Source: Microbacterium sp. No. 7
Lineage (GTDB): Bacteria; Actinomycetota; Actinomycetes; Actinomycetales; Microbacteriaceae
Direction of reading: 5' to 3'
Assembly: GCF_001314225.1 (NCBI RefSeq)
Contig: NZ_CP012697.1
Coordinates: 2,542,001 to 2,606,000, forward strand
DNA length: 64,000 nt
The notes beneath the pieces were generated by a model that searched no databases, was not told where the DNA came from, and saw nothing but the letters and a program-made list of their open reading frames with translations. Below, in pieces: positions 11,295 through 19,900 of this stretch. Both the position numbers and the translations under genes were made by a program. Numbering within the stretch: the stretch's first letter is position 1; each line of letters starts with the position of its first letter.

Positions 11295-13399
11295 CCGTCG
11301 ACCGCGGGCACTCCGCCGAACGGTTGTCGCCTTCAGCGAGCGAGTACTGGGCAGGCGATACGGCGGTCGTCTCTGATCGCAAACTCGAACATGACTACCC
11401 GATCCCATTGTTCGGAAATGAGGATCGTTGGGAGCTCGGTGCGCTGGGGTGGAACCCGGCGGCCGGCCGACACTCCTCCGTTCTGCTGTTCGACTCGTTC
11501 AGCGGCGCGTGGAACCTTCGTGCTCGCGAACTCGCGATGGCACTTCTCAACCCTGTACACCCCGTGCTGCGCGATCAGATGATCTACCTGCGAGCAACGC
11601 CTGCTCACGTGAAGACGATTCGCTCGAAGCTCGAAGGCTTGAAAAGGTTCGCCGCGTGGCACGCCGAGAACCTCCCGGGCCATCCACTCCGCGATCTCGA
11701 CCAGTCGCACCTCGACAGCTTCCTCACCGATGTCAAGAAGATGGGGATCCATTCGCGGACGAGGCAATCAGTCGATGCGGTCCGCGAACTCCACACATAC
11801 GCGACAGTCCTCACCGGCGGCGGCGTTCTGTTTCGCCCGTGGGGTGAGATCACGACGATCGCGCTCAGCGGACGCAAGTCGAGCACCGAGCTGAGCACGC
11901 CGGTGATCCCGCCGCAGGTTTGGTGGCCGTTGCTTCGGGCGTGCTGGCAGTACATCGATGTGTTCTCGCACGACATCTTCGCGGCCGCAGCAGAGTGGTC
12001 GGCGCTCGACCGACCCAGAGGCCAGCGCACGAGAGTTCAACATCCCGAAGAGGCTCTCGCGAGGTGGATCTCGAGGCCAGGGAGTGCAGTGCCGATGCAC
12101 CGCATGACGTATGGGCGATTCCGCGAGGGCGAGATTCATTGGACGCTCTTGTCCCTGCTCGTGTCAGACGGTCACAGCAAGCAGTTCTTCGCCGAACTGG
12201 ACCGGCCTGACATCGTGCGCCGACGTCAGGACGTCATTGAGGCGATCGCCGCTGGCACGCTCTCGACCGTCCGCGGGGGTCTCACGACACCGGCAACAGC
12301 GGTCGAACGCTCCGATGGATCCGTCGGACCATGGATCGACGGATTCGACCCGGCGACGATTCGCGCTCAGCTGAAGCTCCTCCGCAACGCGTGCTACGTC
12401 TTCTGCGCGGCTCTCACGATGATGCGCGACTCGGAGCTGCTGAGCATCAAGAAGGGGGCGCTCACGACGTCGTACGGCGCACCTGCTGTCACATCCCAGC
12501 TCCGAAAAGGTCGACGCGGAACACAGCGACGCAACTGGTGGATCATCGAACCCGTCGCGCAGGCAATCGTCGTCGCCGAAAAACTCGCTCTCGGTGACGA
12601 CGTTTTCGGCTCTGTTCGCCGTGAACACCGAGCGCAAGACGGAGCCGGTAGGTTCGATCGACATAGTGAGCTGAAACAGTTCATCTCGCAACTCAATGGT
12701 CAGGACCTCGACGCCGGTCTCGACATGATCCCCGCATTTCATCTCGCTCCGCACATGTTCCGGCGGACGATGGCCGTGATCACCGCGCAACAGCCAGACG
12801 GCGAGATTGCCCTCGGCATCCAGCTCAAGCACGCTGCTCGGCGCGCTGTCGCGAACGGCACGACCTCCGGGTACGCGAGCGAGACACCTGAATGGGCCGC
12901 GGAGTTCGAGCATGAGCTCCAAGAAGCCGTCGCGTCGCGGTTGGTCGGCGCCTGGTCTTCTCACCGTGACCACGAGATGAAGCTCGCGGGCGCGGGCGCT
13001 CAGCGGTTCCGAGACGAACTCAAGAAGATTGATGCAGTCGCGAGCAACGCGGTCAAAGTCGGCGACGAACGCACGCTGCGCACGCTCCTCCGCGATCGGT
13101 TCAGCACGCTCCGGTGGGGAACCGTCAATCACTGCCTCGGCATCCCCGACCAGGCAGCGTGCTTGAAAGGTCTGCCAGCCGACGCAATCGCCGGAGGTGC
13201 AGTCATGCCCAATCGGTGCCAGCCCACCACGTGTGGCAACTCCGTCGTCACGGAGGAGCACGCGTCGATCTGGATCGCGGAGGAACGCGACCTTGTCGCG
13301 AAGCTTCGCGACCGAAAGATGGCGGCACACAATCGCGAACAGCTCGAAGCCGAGCTCGAGGATGTTCGCCGAGTCACGAGGAAGTTCACGGATGCCTGA
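11291..13399 (+). CDS. Tyrosine recombinase C of the trio
   Basis: This is the largest recombinase, 702 residues from the ATG at 11291, which overlaps the previous stop (ATGA). The frame extends upstream to 10979, but that part only shadows gene B. Catalytic boxes are visible: MMRDSELLSIKKG (Arg), APHMFRRTMAV (HxxR) and LKHAARRAVANGTTSGYA (His and Tyr). A Cys-rich stretch (HCLGIPDQAACLKG, MPNRCQPTTCGNS) lies near the C-terminus, as in gene B. Three complete recombinases overlapping by four bases each are the signature of trio-type integrases. Confidence 0.88.
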   Translation: MTVDRGHSAERLSPSASEYWAGDTAVVSDRKLEHDYPIPLFGNEDRWELGALGWNPAAGRHSSVLLFDSFSGAWNLRARELAMALLNPVHPVLRDQMIYLRATPAHVKTIRSKLEGLKRFAAWHAENLPGHPLRDLDQSHLDSFLTDVKKMGIHSRTRQSVDAVRELHTYATVLTGGGVLFRPWGEITTIALSGRKSSTELSTPVIPPQVWWPLLRACWQYIDVFSHDIFAAAAEWSALDRPRGQRTRVQHPEEALARWISRPGSAVPMHRMTYGRFREGEIHWTLLSLLVSDGHSKQFFAELDRPDIVRRRQDVIEAIAAGTLSTVRGGLTTPATAVERSDGSVGPWIDGFDPATIRAQLKLLRNACYVFCAALTMMRDSELLSIKKGALTTSYGAPAVTSQLRKGRRGTQRRNWWIIEPVAQAIVVAEKLALGDDVFGSVRREHRAQDGAGRFDRHSELKQFISQLNGQDLDAGLDMIPAFHLAPHMFRRTMAVITAQQPDGEIALGIQLKHAARRAVANGTTSGYASETPEWAAEFEHELQEAVASRLVGAWSSHRDHEMKLAGAGAQRFRDELKKIDAVASNAVKVGDERTLRTLLRDRFSTLRWGTVNHCLGIPDQAACLKGLPADAIAGGAVMPNRCQPTTCGNSVVTEEHASIWIAEERDLVAKLRDRKMAAHNREQLEAELEDVRRVTRKFTDA

Positions 13400-13808
13400 G
13401 ATCACTGCCGGGACAGAACGCAAGCTACGCGACGCGATGGAGCGGCTGCTCAGTGGGGTGGCAGTCCGAACCGACGGCCGCATCAACAAGGAGAACCTTT
13501 ATCGCGAAGCCGGCGTCAGCCGCGCCACCATGAACCGTGCGACCGCAGTCATGGACGAGTGGGCTCGGCGCGTCGACGGGACCCAGCCCCGTGATCGCGA
13601 GATCGAGTCGTTGCGAAGTTCGCTTGCTGCCCGTACCGCCGAGATCAAGAAGCTCCGTGAGCGACTGAGCGACCTCGAAGCACATCTGACGATCGCCGCC
13701 ACCACCGTCGCCGAGCTGCACGTAGAGAATCAACTCCTGCGGGGCGACGACCCGACCCGTAACGTCACCCCGATGAAGCGCCCGGCGGGTTCAGTCGGCA
13801 GCCGGTGA
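13392..13808 (+). CDS. TnpC/DUF6262-like small coiled-coil protein
   Basis: This 138-residue protein overlaps the end of recombinase C by 8 bases. The N-terminal half has a helix-turn-helix (NLYREAGVSRATMNRA, about 37-52). The second half is a long coiled coil (about 70-115, leucine-spaced, IESLRSSLAARTAEIKKLRE). Tn554 TnpC is of similar size and position and influences the orientation and efficiency of transposition; actinobacterial relatives are annotated DUF6262. It is the last gene of the recombination operon. Confidence 0.8.
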   Translation: MPEITAGTERKLRDAMERLLSGVAVRTDGRINKENLYREAGVSRATMNRATAVMDEWARRVDGTQPRDREIESLRSSLAARTAEIKKLRERLSDLEAHLTIAATTVAELHVENQLLRGDDPTRNVTPMKRPAGSVGSR

Positions 13809-13816
13809 TTCCTGCT

Positions 13817-14458
13817 TCAGCACCATTTCGGAGGGCGCGTATAGGTGCTCGCTGCGACGCTGAAGGTCTCGGGAAGGAGTGCCTGGCGGATCTTGTCACG
13901 CCCGATCTGTGACGACGCAGGCATCAGCTGCTTGAGCTCGCTCGAGAATCGCTTGGGCGGGAAAGCAGCGCCGATGAACATGTGCGGGCGGAACTGCTTG
14001 GCCGCTCTGACTGCGGGAGCAAGATCGCTGTCGGCGCTGATGATCAGCGCCGAGTCCATAGCGCTCGAGGCAGCGTCGCCGACGAGGGCAACCGCGATGT
14101 TGACGTCGGTTTCTTTCTCCTCGTGCGCAATACGCGTAGCGCGACAGTTGAAGCACGTCACCGTCTTCGCCTGGTACCTGCCCTGCGTGACGCTGAATAC
14201 GTTGGGGTGACGCGCGGCGACCGCAGCCTGATGGTAGGCCTGGCGACTCGCCGCCCCCGCATCGCCCAACACAGGCGCGGTGAAGTATTTCACCGCGACA
14301 ATGTGGCTGCGCGGGCGGAGGCTCTGCGCGAGTGCGACGAAGTCTATCCAGAGCGTCGAGCGGCCGAACTTGTCGTGCATGCCGTGATAGAAGTTGAAGC
14401 CGTCGATGTAGACGATGAGGCGCTCGTGCGGTGGTCCAGGTACGGGTAAAGCTGGCAA
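13817..14458 (-). CDS. NYN-domain (PIN-like) ribonuclease family protein
   Basis: This 213-residue protein is convergent with the recombinase operon. LIVYIDGFNFYHGMH near residue 14 and IISADSDLAPAVRAAKQF in the middle are the acidic metal-site motifs of NYN domains. A conserved KETDVNIAVALVGDA lies between them. A TCFNCRATRIAHEEKE stretch carries two Cys, as in several bacterial NYN proteins. NYN proteins are putative RNA nucleases and several occur on mobile elements. Here it is element cargo facing the recombination genes. A dyad at 14511-14529 lies about 50 bases upstream and may hold its promoter. Confidence 0.85.
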   Translation of the reverse strand: MPALPVPGPPHERLIVYIDGFNFYHGMHDKFGRSTLWIDFVALAQSLRPRSHIVAVKYFTAPVLGDAGAASRQAYHQAAVAARHPNVFSVTQGRYQAKTVTCFNCRATRIAHEEKETDVNIAVALVGDAASSAMDSALIISADSDLAPAVRAAKQFRPHMFIGAAFPPKRFSSELKQLMPASSQIGRDKIRQALLPETFSVAASTYTRPPKWC

Positions 14459-14510
14459 CAGACGACTCCAAATCGATACGCGAGGTGCTCACCTTCCTAC
14501 CAGCGATCGT

Positions 14511-14529
14511 GTGTATAGTGTGGATACAC
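14511..14529. promoter_or_regulatory. Dyad GTGTAT-N7-ATACAC, promoter/operator candidate
   Basis: A perfect 6-bp inverted repeat with 7 bases between the arms. It holds TATACA on the minus strand (towards the NYN gene, start 53 bases away) and TATAGT on the plus strand (towards the hairpins at 14536-14591). It can serve as overlapping divergent -10 boxes or as an operator. Confidence 0.45.
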
Positions 14530-14560
14530 CCCGCCCGGTTGTTCATCCCAACCGTGGCCC

Positions 14561-14591
14561 GACGCCCTCCCTCGGGAGGGCGTCTTTGTTT
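14561..14591 (+). terminator. Strong intrinsic-type terminator hairpin
   Basis: GACGCCCTCCC and GGGAGGGCGTC form an 11-bp stem with a 2-base gap, followed by TTTGTTT. No plus-strand coding gene ends here. A second hairpin (CGGTTG/CAACCG, 14536-14554) precedes it. The structure may end a short RNA starting near 14525, or isolate the NYN gene from the genes to its right. Confidence 0.7.
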
Positions 14592-14668
14592 CCAGATTCC
14601 TCATCGATGACGAAGAAAGCCATACGGATTAGGCCTTTCCGTGGAGGCCAGATCGCGACTCTGGATGA

Positions 14669-14950
14669 GTGCCCTCCCATGCAGCTTCGTCCGACACATG
14701 GGATAGCTATGCCCGCGAACTCGGTCAGAATATCCAGCGGGAGCGAGCGCGCGTTGGCTACAGCCAGGACCGTGTTGCGTACGAGTCCAACCTGAGCCGT
14801 TATACGTACCAGAAGCTTGAGAAGGGCGAATCGCGGCCGGGCACTCCCGCGAACCCAACAGTCAAGACACTCTTGGCCGTGGCTCAGGTGCTCGATGTGC
14901 AGATCACCGACCTGTTGCCGGCCGCGCCTCCCGACCTCACCTTCCGCTGA
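14669..14950 (+). CDS. XRE-family helix-turn-helix regulator
   Basis: This is a small DNA-binding protein of 93 residues from a GTG start. It has a single HTH_3-type domain (GQNIQRERARVGYSQDRVAY, YTYQKLEKGESRPGTPANP, LLAVAQVLDVQITDLL), which is nearly the whole protein. It is a typical single-domain repressor of mobile elements and probably controls the surrounding cargo genes or the recombination module. The start is uncertain, because the GTG lacks a clear ribosome-binding site. Confidence 0.85.
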   Translation: MPSHAASSDTWDSYARELGQNIQRERARVGYSQDRVAYESNLSRYTYQKLEKGESRPGTPANPTVKTLLAVAQVLDVQITDLLPAAPPDLTFR

Positions 14951-15023
14951 CCAGGTCGCCTACTTCAAATGACTGGCCGCGATCTACCAGTTGAGGCCTA
15001 GTGCGTATGGCATTGTGCACTGT

Positions 15024-15419
15024 ATGGGCACTGCGGAGCTGAACCAAGAGTCATTCGTCTTGGCGGTGGAAGACCCGTACCTCGACGCCCTGATAGGAAC
15101 GATCGAGGAGCCCGCTGGGTCTCGCAACGCGGCGGAGGCGGGACGACTGACGATCGCGTGGTGGGATCGACACGGGACAGGTCCCTCGTGCGCCGAGCTA
15201 CTGGATGCGATGTTCGCGGGCATCGCGTGGGACGAGGTTATCGAGGACCCGGCTCGCACGCTCCCCGAACGCCGCGCGCAGGTCGAGCTGTTGCAGCGCT
15301 GGCTGATCAGCTACTGGGCGCGGATCGGTGCGATCGCCTTCATTCCCGGCCACGACGATGTTGTTCGGCCCGGACGGATTCATCGCGAACCCGAGACTGA
15401 ACGAAACGCCGACACCTGA
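15024..15419 (+). CDS. Uncharacterised 131-residue protein
   Basis: Not recognised. From ATG 15024 it encodes an acidic, tryptophan-containing helical protein with ESFVLAVEDPYLDALIG near the start, LTIAWWDRHGTGPSCAELLD in the middle and LLQRWLISYWARIGAIAFIPG near the end. There is no signal peptide or membrane segment. The length, codon use and position between other small cargo genes support a real gene. No clear ribosome-binding site precedes the chosen ATG, and the frame is open back to 14991. Confidence 0.55.
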   Translation: MGTAELNQESFVLAVEDPYLDALIGTIEEPAGSRNAAEAGRLTIAWWDRHGTGPSCAELLDAMFAGIAWDEVIEDPARTLPERRAQVELLQRWLISYWARIGAIAFIPGHDDVVRPGRIHREPETERNADT

Positions 15420-15450
15420 TGCGTTGTCCGGTTGTGATCGAGGAGGAAAG

Positions 15451-15858
15451 ATGCGCGAGATCTCCATCGCCGGCCGCACGATCACGGTCTCGCACGTGAA
15501 GACGACTCATAGCGACTACGGCGATATTCAGCGCTACCTCGCGGAGGTGTCGGACTCAGATGCCACGACGTACCTCACCATTCTGAGATCTAGCAGCACA
15601 GTTGATGCCCGCGTGGTGGGATCTGTCGTCGACACCGAACTCCTCCGCGGGCACGACGGCAGCGCAGATTCAGGACTACTGCGAGATCCTGCGATCCGCG
15701 CGTGGCGCGACGAAAACCGGCACTCGATTGACACCGCTATGCAGACCCTCGCTGACGAGATCGCCGGGCTGCCACCAGAGCCCGTGACCGACATCGAGCG
15801 AACGCTGCTCAGCGCGTTCGGCATCGATGCCGGAGCGGAGGAATCTCCCCGTGCGTGA
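15451..15858 (+). CDS. Uncharacterised 135-residue protein
   Basis: Not recognised. An ideal ribosome-binding site (AGGAGGAA, 15441-15448) precedes ATG 15451. The protein starts MREISIAGRTITVSHVKT, is acidic and soluble, and ends in a helical segment (VTDIERTLLSAFGIDAGAEE). Its stop overlaps the GTG start of the phosphoesterase gene, so the two are probably co-translated and may act together. Confidence 0.65.
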   Translation: MREISIAGRTITVSHVKTTHSDYGDIQRYLAEVSDSDATTYLTILRSSSTVDARVVGSVVDTELLRGHDGSADSGLLRDPAIRAWRDENRHSIDTAMQTLADEIAGLPPEPVTDIERTLLSAFGIDAGAEESPRA

Positions 15859-16660
15859 GTACCCGTGGTTCGACTTCGATCAAGTCGACTTCGTGACTTC
15901 CGACACCCACTTCAGCCACGCCCGCATCAGCGAACTCGCCGATCGTCCGTACTCCACCGTCGACGAGATGAACGACGACCTTGTGCGCCGGTGGAACGAC
16001 ATAGTCGCGCCCGCCAGCGTCGTCCTCCACCTTGGTGACTTGGCGCTCGGCCCGATCGAAGAATCTATCGCGCTCACCGCGCAGCTCAACGGGCGCCGGC
16101 TGCTCGTACCCGGCAACCACGATCGCGTCTCACCCGCGACTCAGTCGAAGCGGGCAATCGAACGATTCCTGCCCGTGTACGAAGCGGCGGGCTGGGAGAT
16201 CCTCCCAGAGGTCATCGAGGGAACCCGCCACGGGTACAGGATCATTGCCTCGCACTATCCCTACGGCGGCGATAGCCAGGAACAGGATCGACACACGTCG
16301 CATCGCCCGCGCTGGGACGACGGCATCCCACTGCTCCACGGACACACGCATGCTCGCGACCGCGGCCCCAACGGCCACCAGTTCCATGTCGGCGTCGACG
16401 CCCATGACTTCGCACCGATCCCGTTCAGCGTGATCGACACCTGGATCCAGAGCCTGCCGGGGATCGAAACCCGGCTCCAGACAGCGATACGCGAAGCTCG
16501 AGGAGTCCTCGCCGACCTGGACAACACATCTCCATCCCAAATGGACTCGATGTTCTACATGCAGGCGTACGACGATCTCCACATGCACCTCGAGGAACTG
16601 CTGACGGCCGTTGACGAGACAGGGCACGCCAAGGGCGACGCGGACGCAGGGTCCCGATAG
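15851..16660 (+). CDS. Calcineurin-like metallophosphoesterase
   Basis: A complete set of metallophosphoesterase motifs is present: SDTHFSH (D-x-H), LGDLALG (GD), VPGNHDR (GNHD), ASHYPY (His) and LLHGHTHAR (HGHTH). The fold binds two metals and hydrolyses phosphomono- or diesters. Members include nucleases and nucleotide phosphodiesterases. It has 269 residues from the GTG at 15851, preceded by GGAGG. A C-terminal helical extension of about 70 residues follows the catalytic core. It is coupled to the preceding unknown gene. The substrate is unknown. Confidence 0.85.
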   Translation: MREYPWFDFDQVDFVTSDTHFSHARISELADRPYSTVDEMNDDLVRRWNDIVAPASVVLHLGDLALGPIEESIALTAQLNGRRLLVPGNHDRVSPATQSKRAIERFLPVYEAAGWEILPEVIEGTRHGYRIIASHYPYGGDSQEQDRHTSHRPRWDDGIPLLHGHTHARDRGPNGHQFHVGVDAHDFAPIPFSVIDTWIQSLPGIETRLQTAIREARGVLADLDNTSPSQMDSMFYMQAYDDLHMHLEELLTAVDETGHAKGDADAGSR

Positions 16661-16673
16661 GATCGGCCATACC

Positions 16674-16685
16674 CGGATAAATCCG
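16674..16685. promoter_or_regulatory. Palindrome CGGATAAATCCG upstream of the locus 2 regulator
   Basis: A perfect 12-bp palindrome 24 bases before the start of the HTH gene that opens defence locus 2. It is well placed to be an operator for that protein. No copy was seen before the related regulator of locus 1, so binding is a guess. Confidence 0.35.
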
Positions 16686-16708
16686 ACTCAATCCGCATGG
16701 GGGCGTGA

Positions 16709-16891
16709 ATGTCCGAGCCATGGCTTTCTGCCGACGACATCGCCGAGCACCTGGGCGTCACCAAAGACACGATCTACGCCTGGATAGCCGAGAAGGGGAT
16801 GCCGGCCCACAAGGTCGGACGTCTGTGGAAGTTCCAGGCGAGCGAGGTTGATGCCTGGGTGCGTAGAGGGGACGCTGGATCACCGGACTGA
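16709..16891 (+). CDS. Excisionase/MerR-type HTH protein heading defence locus 2
   Basis: This 60-residue protein is a single winged helix of the excisionase family (WLSADDIAEHLGVTKDTIYA, then MPAHKVGRLWKFQASEVD). About 48 of 60 residues equal the N-terminus of the protein at 43834-44103, which heads restriction locus 1. The gene lies 68 bases before the helicase gene on the same strand. In this position it is more likely a transcriptional controller of the defence operon than a recombination directionality factor, because the recombinases are 3 kb away. An Xis role cannot be excluded. Confidence 0.85.
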   Translation: MSEPWLSADDIAEHLGVTKDTIYAWIAEKGMPAHKVGRLWKFQASEVDAWVRRGDAGSPD

Positions 16892-16959
16892 CTCAGCCAG
16901 CCGCGATGTCGACGGCCCGACGTATCCTGATCGACTTGCCATTTTCCGGGAGGAACCAC

Positions 16960-19900
16960 GTGCAAACAACCACAGTGACGCTCGCTTCACTGCGCGCCGG
17001 GCAGCGCCTGCGCGGCGTCTTGCCCGGGCAGCCGGTGACGCTTGTCGGCGTGACCACGCTGGATGATGCGCTTGTCGAGATCTTCTTCCGCGACGACTCT
17101 GGCCGCACTGGCGAACGCATGATCACCGACGCGGATGCCGGCAAGCTCGAACTGGTCACCGAGCTCGGCAACGCCCCCGCGTTCGACGGCGACCCTGACG
17201 AGTTTCGGCTCGCGGCCGAGGCGCTCCGCATCAAATACGCCGCGCTCTACGACCCGATGGCTGCCGTCAACAGCTCCGACGTCGACCCACTGCCACACCA
17301 GATCCGCGCGGTGTACGAGGAGCTCCTTCCGCGGATCCCGCTGCGTTTCCTGCTCGCTGACGATCCCGGTGCCGGCAAGACGATCATGGCGGGCTTGTAC
17401 CTAAAGGAGCTCGTCCTCCGCGCCGACTGCGAACGAGCACTGATCGTTGCGCCCGGCGGACTGGTAGAGCAGTGGCGGGAAGAGCTCTCCCAGAAGTTCG
17501 ACCTCTCGTTCGAGATCTTCAACCGCCTGATGGTCGACGACGCGCAAGGTCGAAATGTGTTCGCCGAGCACCCATTCCTCATCGCGCGGATGGACCAGCT
17601 CTCGCGCAGCGACGACCTGATCGAGCAGCTCTCCGACGTCACCTGGGATGCTGTCGTCGTTGATGAGGCGCACCGCATGTCGGCGCACTACTCGTCGTGG
17701 GCGGGTCAGGTCGACGAGACAAAGCGTTTCCGTCTGGGTCGACTGCTCGCCGAGACCGCGCATAACTTCCTCCTCATGACAGCGACACCGCACGCGGGCA
17801 AGGAAGAGGACTTTCAGCTGTTCATGTCACTGCTGGACCGCGACCGCTTCGAGGGCCAGTTCCGGGCCGGCGTGCACCGCACAGACACGCGCGGTCTGAT
17901 GCGGCGCATGGTGAAAGAGGATCTCCTCACCTTTGAAGGCAAGCCGCTTTTCCCGGAACGTCGCGCTTACACAGTCGAATACGACCTCAGTGACCCGGAG
18001 CGCGAACTTTACGAGCTCGTCACCAGCTATGTACGCACAGAGATGGGCCGCGCCGAACGCCTCGCGCAAGCTGGCGACAAGAAGCGCGGCAATAACGTCG
18101 GCTTCGCTCTCACCGTGTTGCAGCGACGCCTCGCCTCGAGCCCCGAAGCCATCCTCCGATCGCTTGAGCGCCGCCAAGCGCGACTTGAGACACGACTCCG
18201 CGAGTGGCAGCGCGCGACTGACGCTGCGCGCTACACCAGCTCGATGACGGCGACGATTGACGAGTGGTCGACCGGCCGAGTGGCTCTCGACTTTGAGGAC
18301 TCGACCGGCTCGACACCGAGCTTCGATCCAGACCTATTCGACGACCTCGACGAAGAGGTCGCGGAAGAAGAACGCGCCCAGTTCGAGGCGCGCGTCGACG
18401 AAGTCGTCGATCTCGCCACAGCTGCGGCGTCGATTGGCGAGCTCCGCGCAGAGATCGCGATCCTCGAAGACCTCATCAGAGTCGCCCGCCGGGTCCGAAT
18501 CCTCGACGACGACAAGAAGTGGGTGCAACTCCGCACCATCCTCGACGAACAGCTCCTGGTCCACGATGACTCGGGTGAACCGCGCAAGATCATCATCTTC
18601 ACCGAGCACAAAGACACCCTCGACTACCTCCGCCAGAAGATAACAACGCAACTGGGCCGCCCGGAGTCGGTCATCACAATCCATGGCGGGACGCGCCGCG
18701 AAGACCGCAAAGCAGCGCGCGAGAAGTTCACCTACGATCACACCACCGTCGTCCTCCTGGCGACGGACGCGGCCGGCGAAGGCCTCAACCTGCAGCGCGC
18801 ACACCTGATGGTCAATTACGACCTGCCGTGGAACCCGAACCGAATCGAGCAGCGATTCGGACGCATCCACCGCATCGGTCAACGCGAAGTGTGCCACCTG
18901 TGGAACATGGTCGCGAAGGACACGCGTGAGGGCGATGTGTTCACGCGACTCCTCTCGAAGATCGATCAGATGTCGATCGCATACAACGGCAACCTCTTCA
19001 ACGTCCTCGGCGACGCGGACGCCTTCCAGGAGAAGTCGCTTCGCGAACTACTGATCGAAGCGATCCGCTATGGCGACGAGCCTGAACGCAAAGCCGAACT
19101 CGACCGCGTTATCGATGCGAGCGTCTCCCACGGTCTTGACGCGATGGTCGCCGAGCGCGCGCTCCACCCAGAGATGTACTCCTCGCTGAATCTTGAGGAG
19201 ATCCGTGGACGCATGGAGAAAGCCCGCGAGCGACGGCTACAACCGGGGTACATCGCGGCGTTCTTCATCCCGGCCTTCGAGCGCCTCGGCGGCCGCATTC
19301 GTCGGCGCGAGAAGGGTCGCTATGAGATCACTCGCGTGCCCCAGCGAATCATTGACACCGCCCGCAGGCTCAACCGCTGGGCACCCGTATCCGAACGATA
19401 CGAACGGGTCACCTTCGAGACCGCGCACGTTCGCCCCGAGCATCAGACGCAGGCCGCGCTTCTCGCGCCCGGTCATGCCCTGCTGCAAGCAGTCATCGAA
19501 CTCACCATCGAGGACCTTGGCCCCGTGCTCAAACGTGGAACCGTGTTCGTCGACCGTCGTGAGCAGCAATCCGACCAGACCGCTCTGCTGTACGCGGTTG
19601 AGCAGCGCATCCAGAACGCCACCCCTGACGCCGACACTGTCTCTCACCACTTCGATTACCCCGTCCTCGACACGGCTGGCACAGTAACGCTTGCCTCGGC
19701 TCCTCCCTACCTCGACTACGACGCCCCGCAGGCGGACGAAGCCGCGGCGATCGCCACCGTGCTCGCGGACGAGTGGGTTAAGAGCGATCACGAACGTTCC
19801 ATCCGCGCGTGGGCCTACCGAGACGGACTTGCACCCCGCATGGACGAACTCGGCGCTCGGATCGCGGTGGAGGTCAACCGTACGCGCGTGCAGGTCAAGG

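Noticed and set aside
12164..13489. 441-residue minus-strand open frame opposite recombinase C
   Set aside because: A shadow of codon bias. Recombinase C has catalytic boxes and is coupled to its neighbours.
16709..16891. Excisionase (Xis) of the large element
   Set aside because: The nearly identical protein outside the element heads restriction locus 1, so a role as defence-operon regulator explains both better; Xis remains possible.
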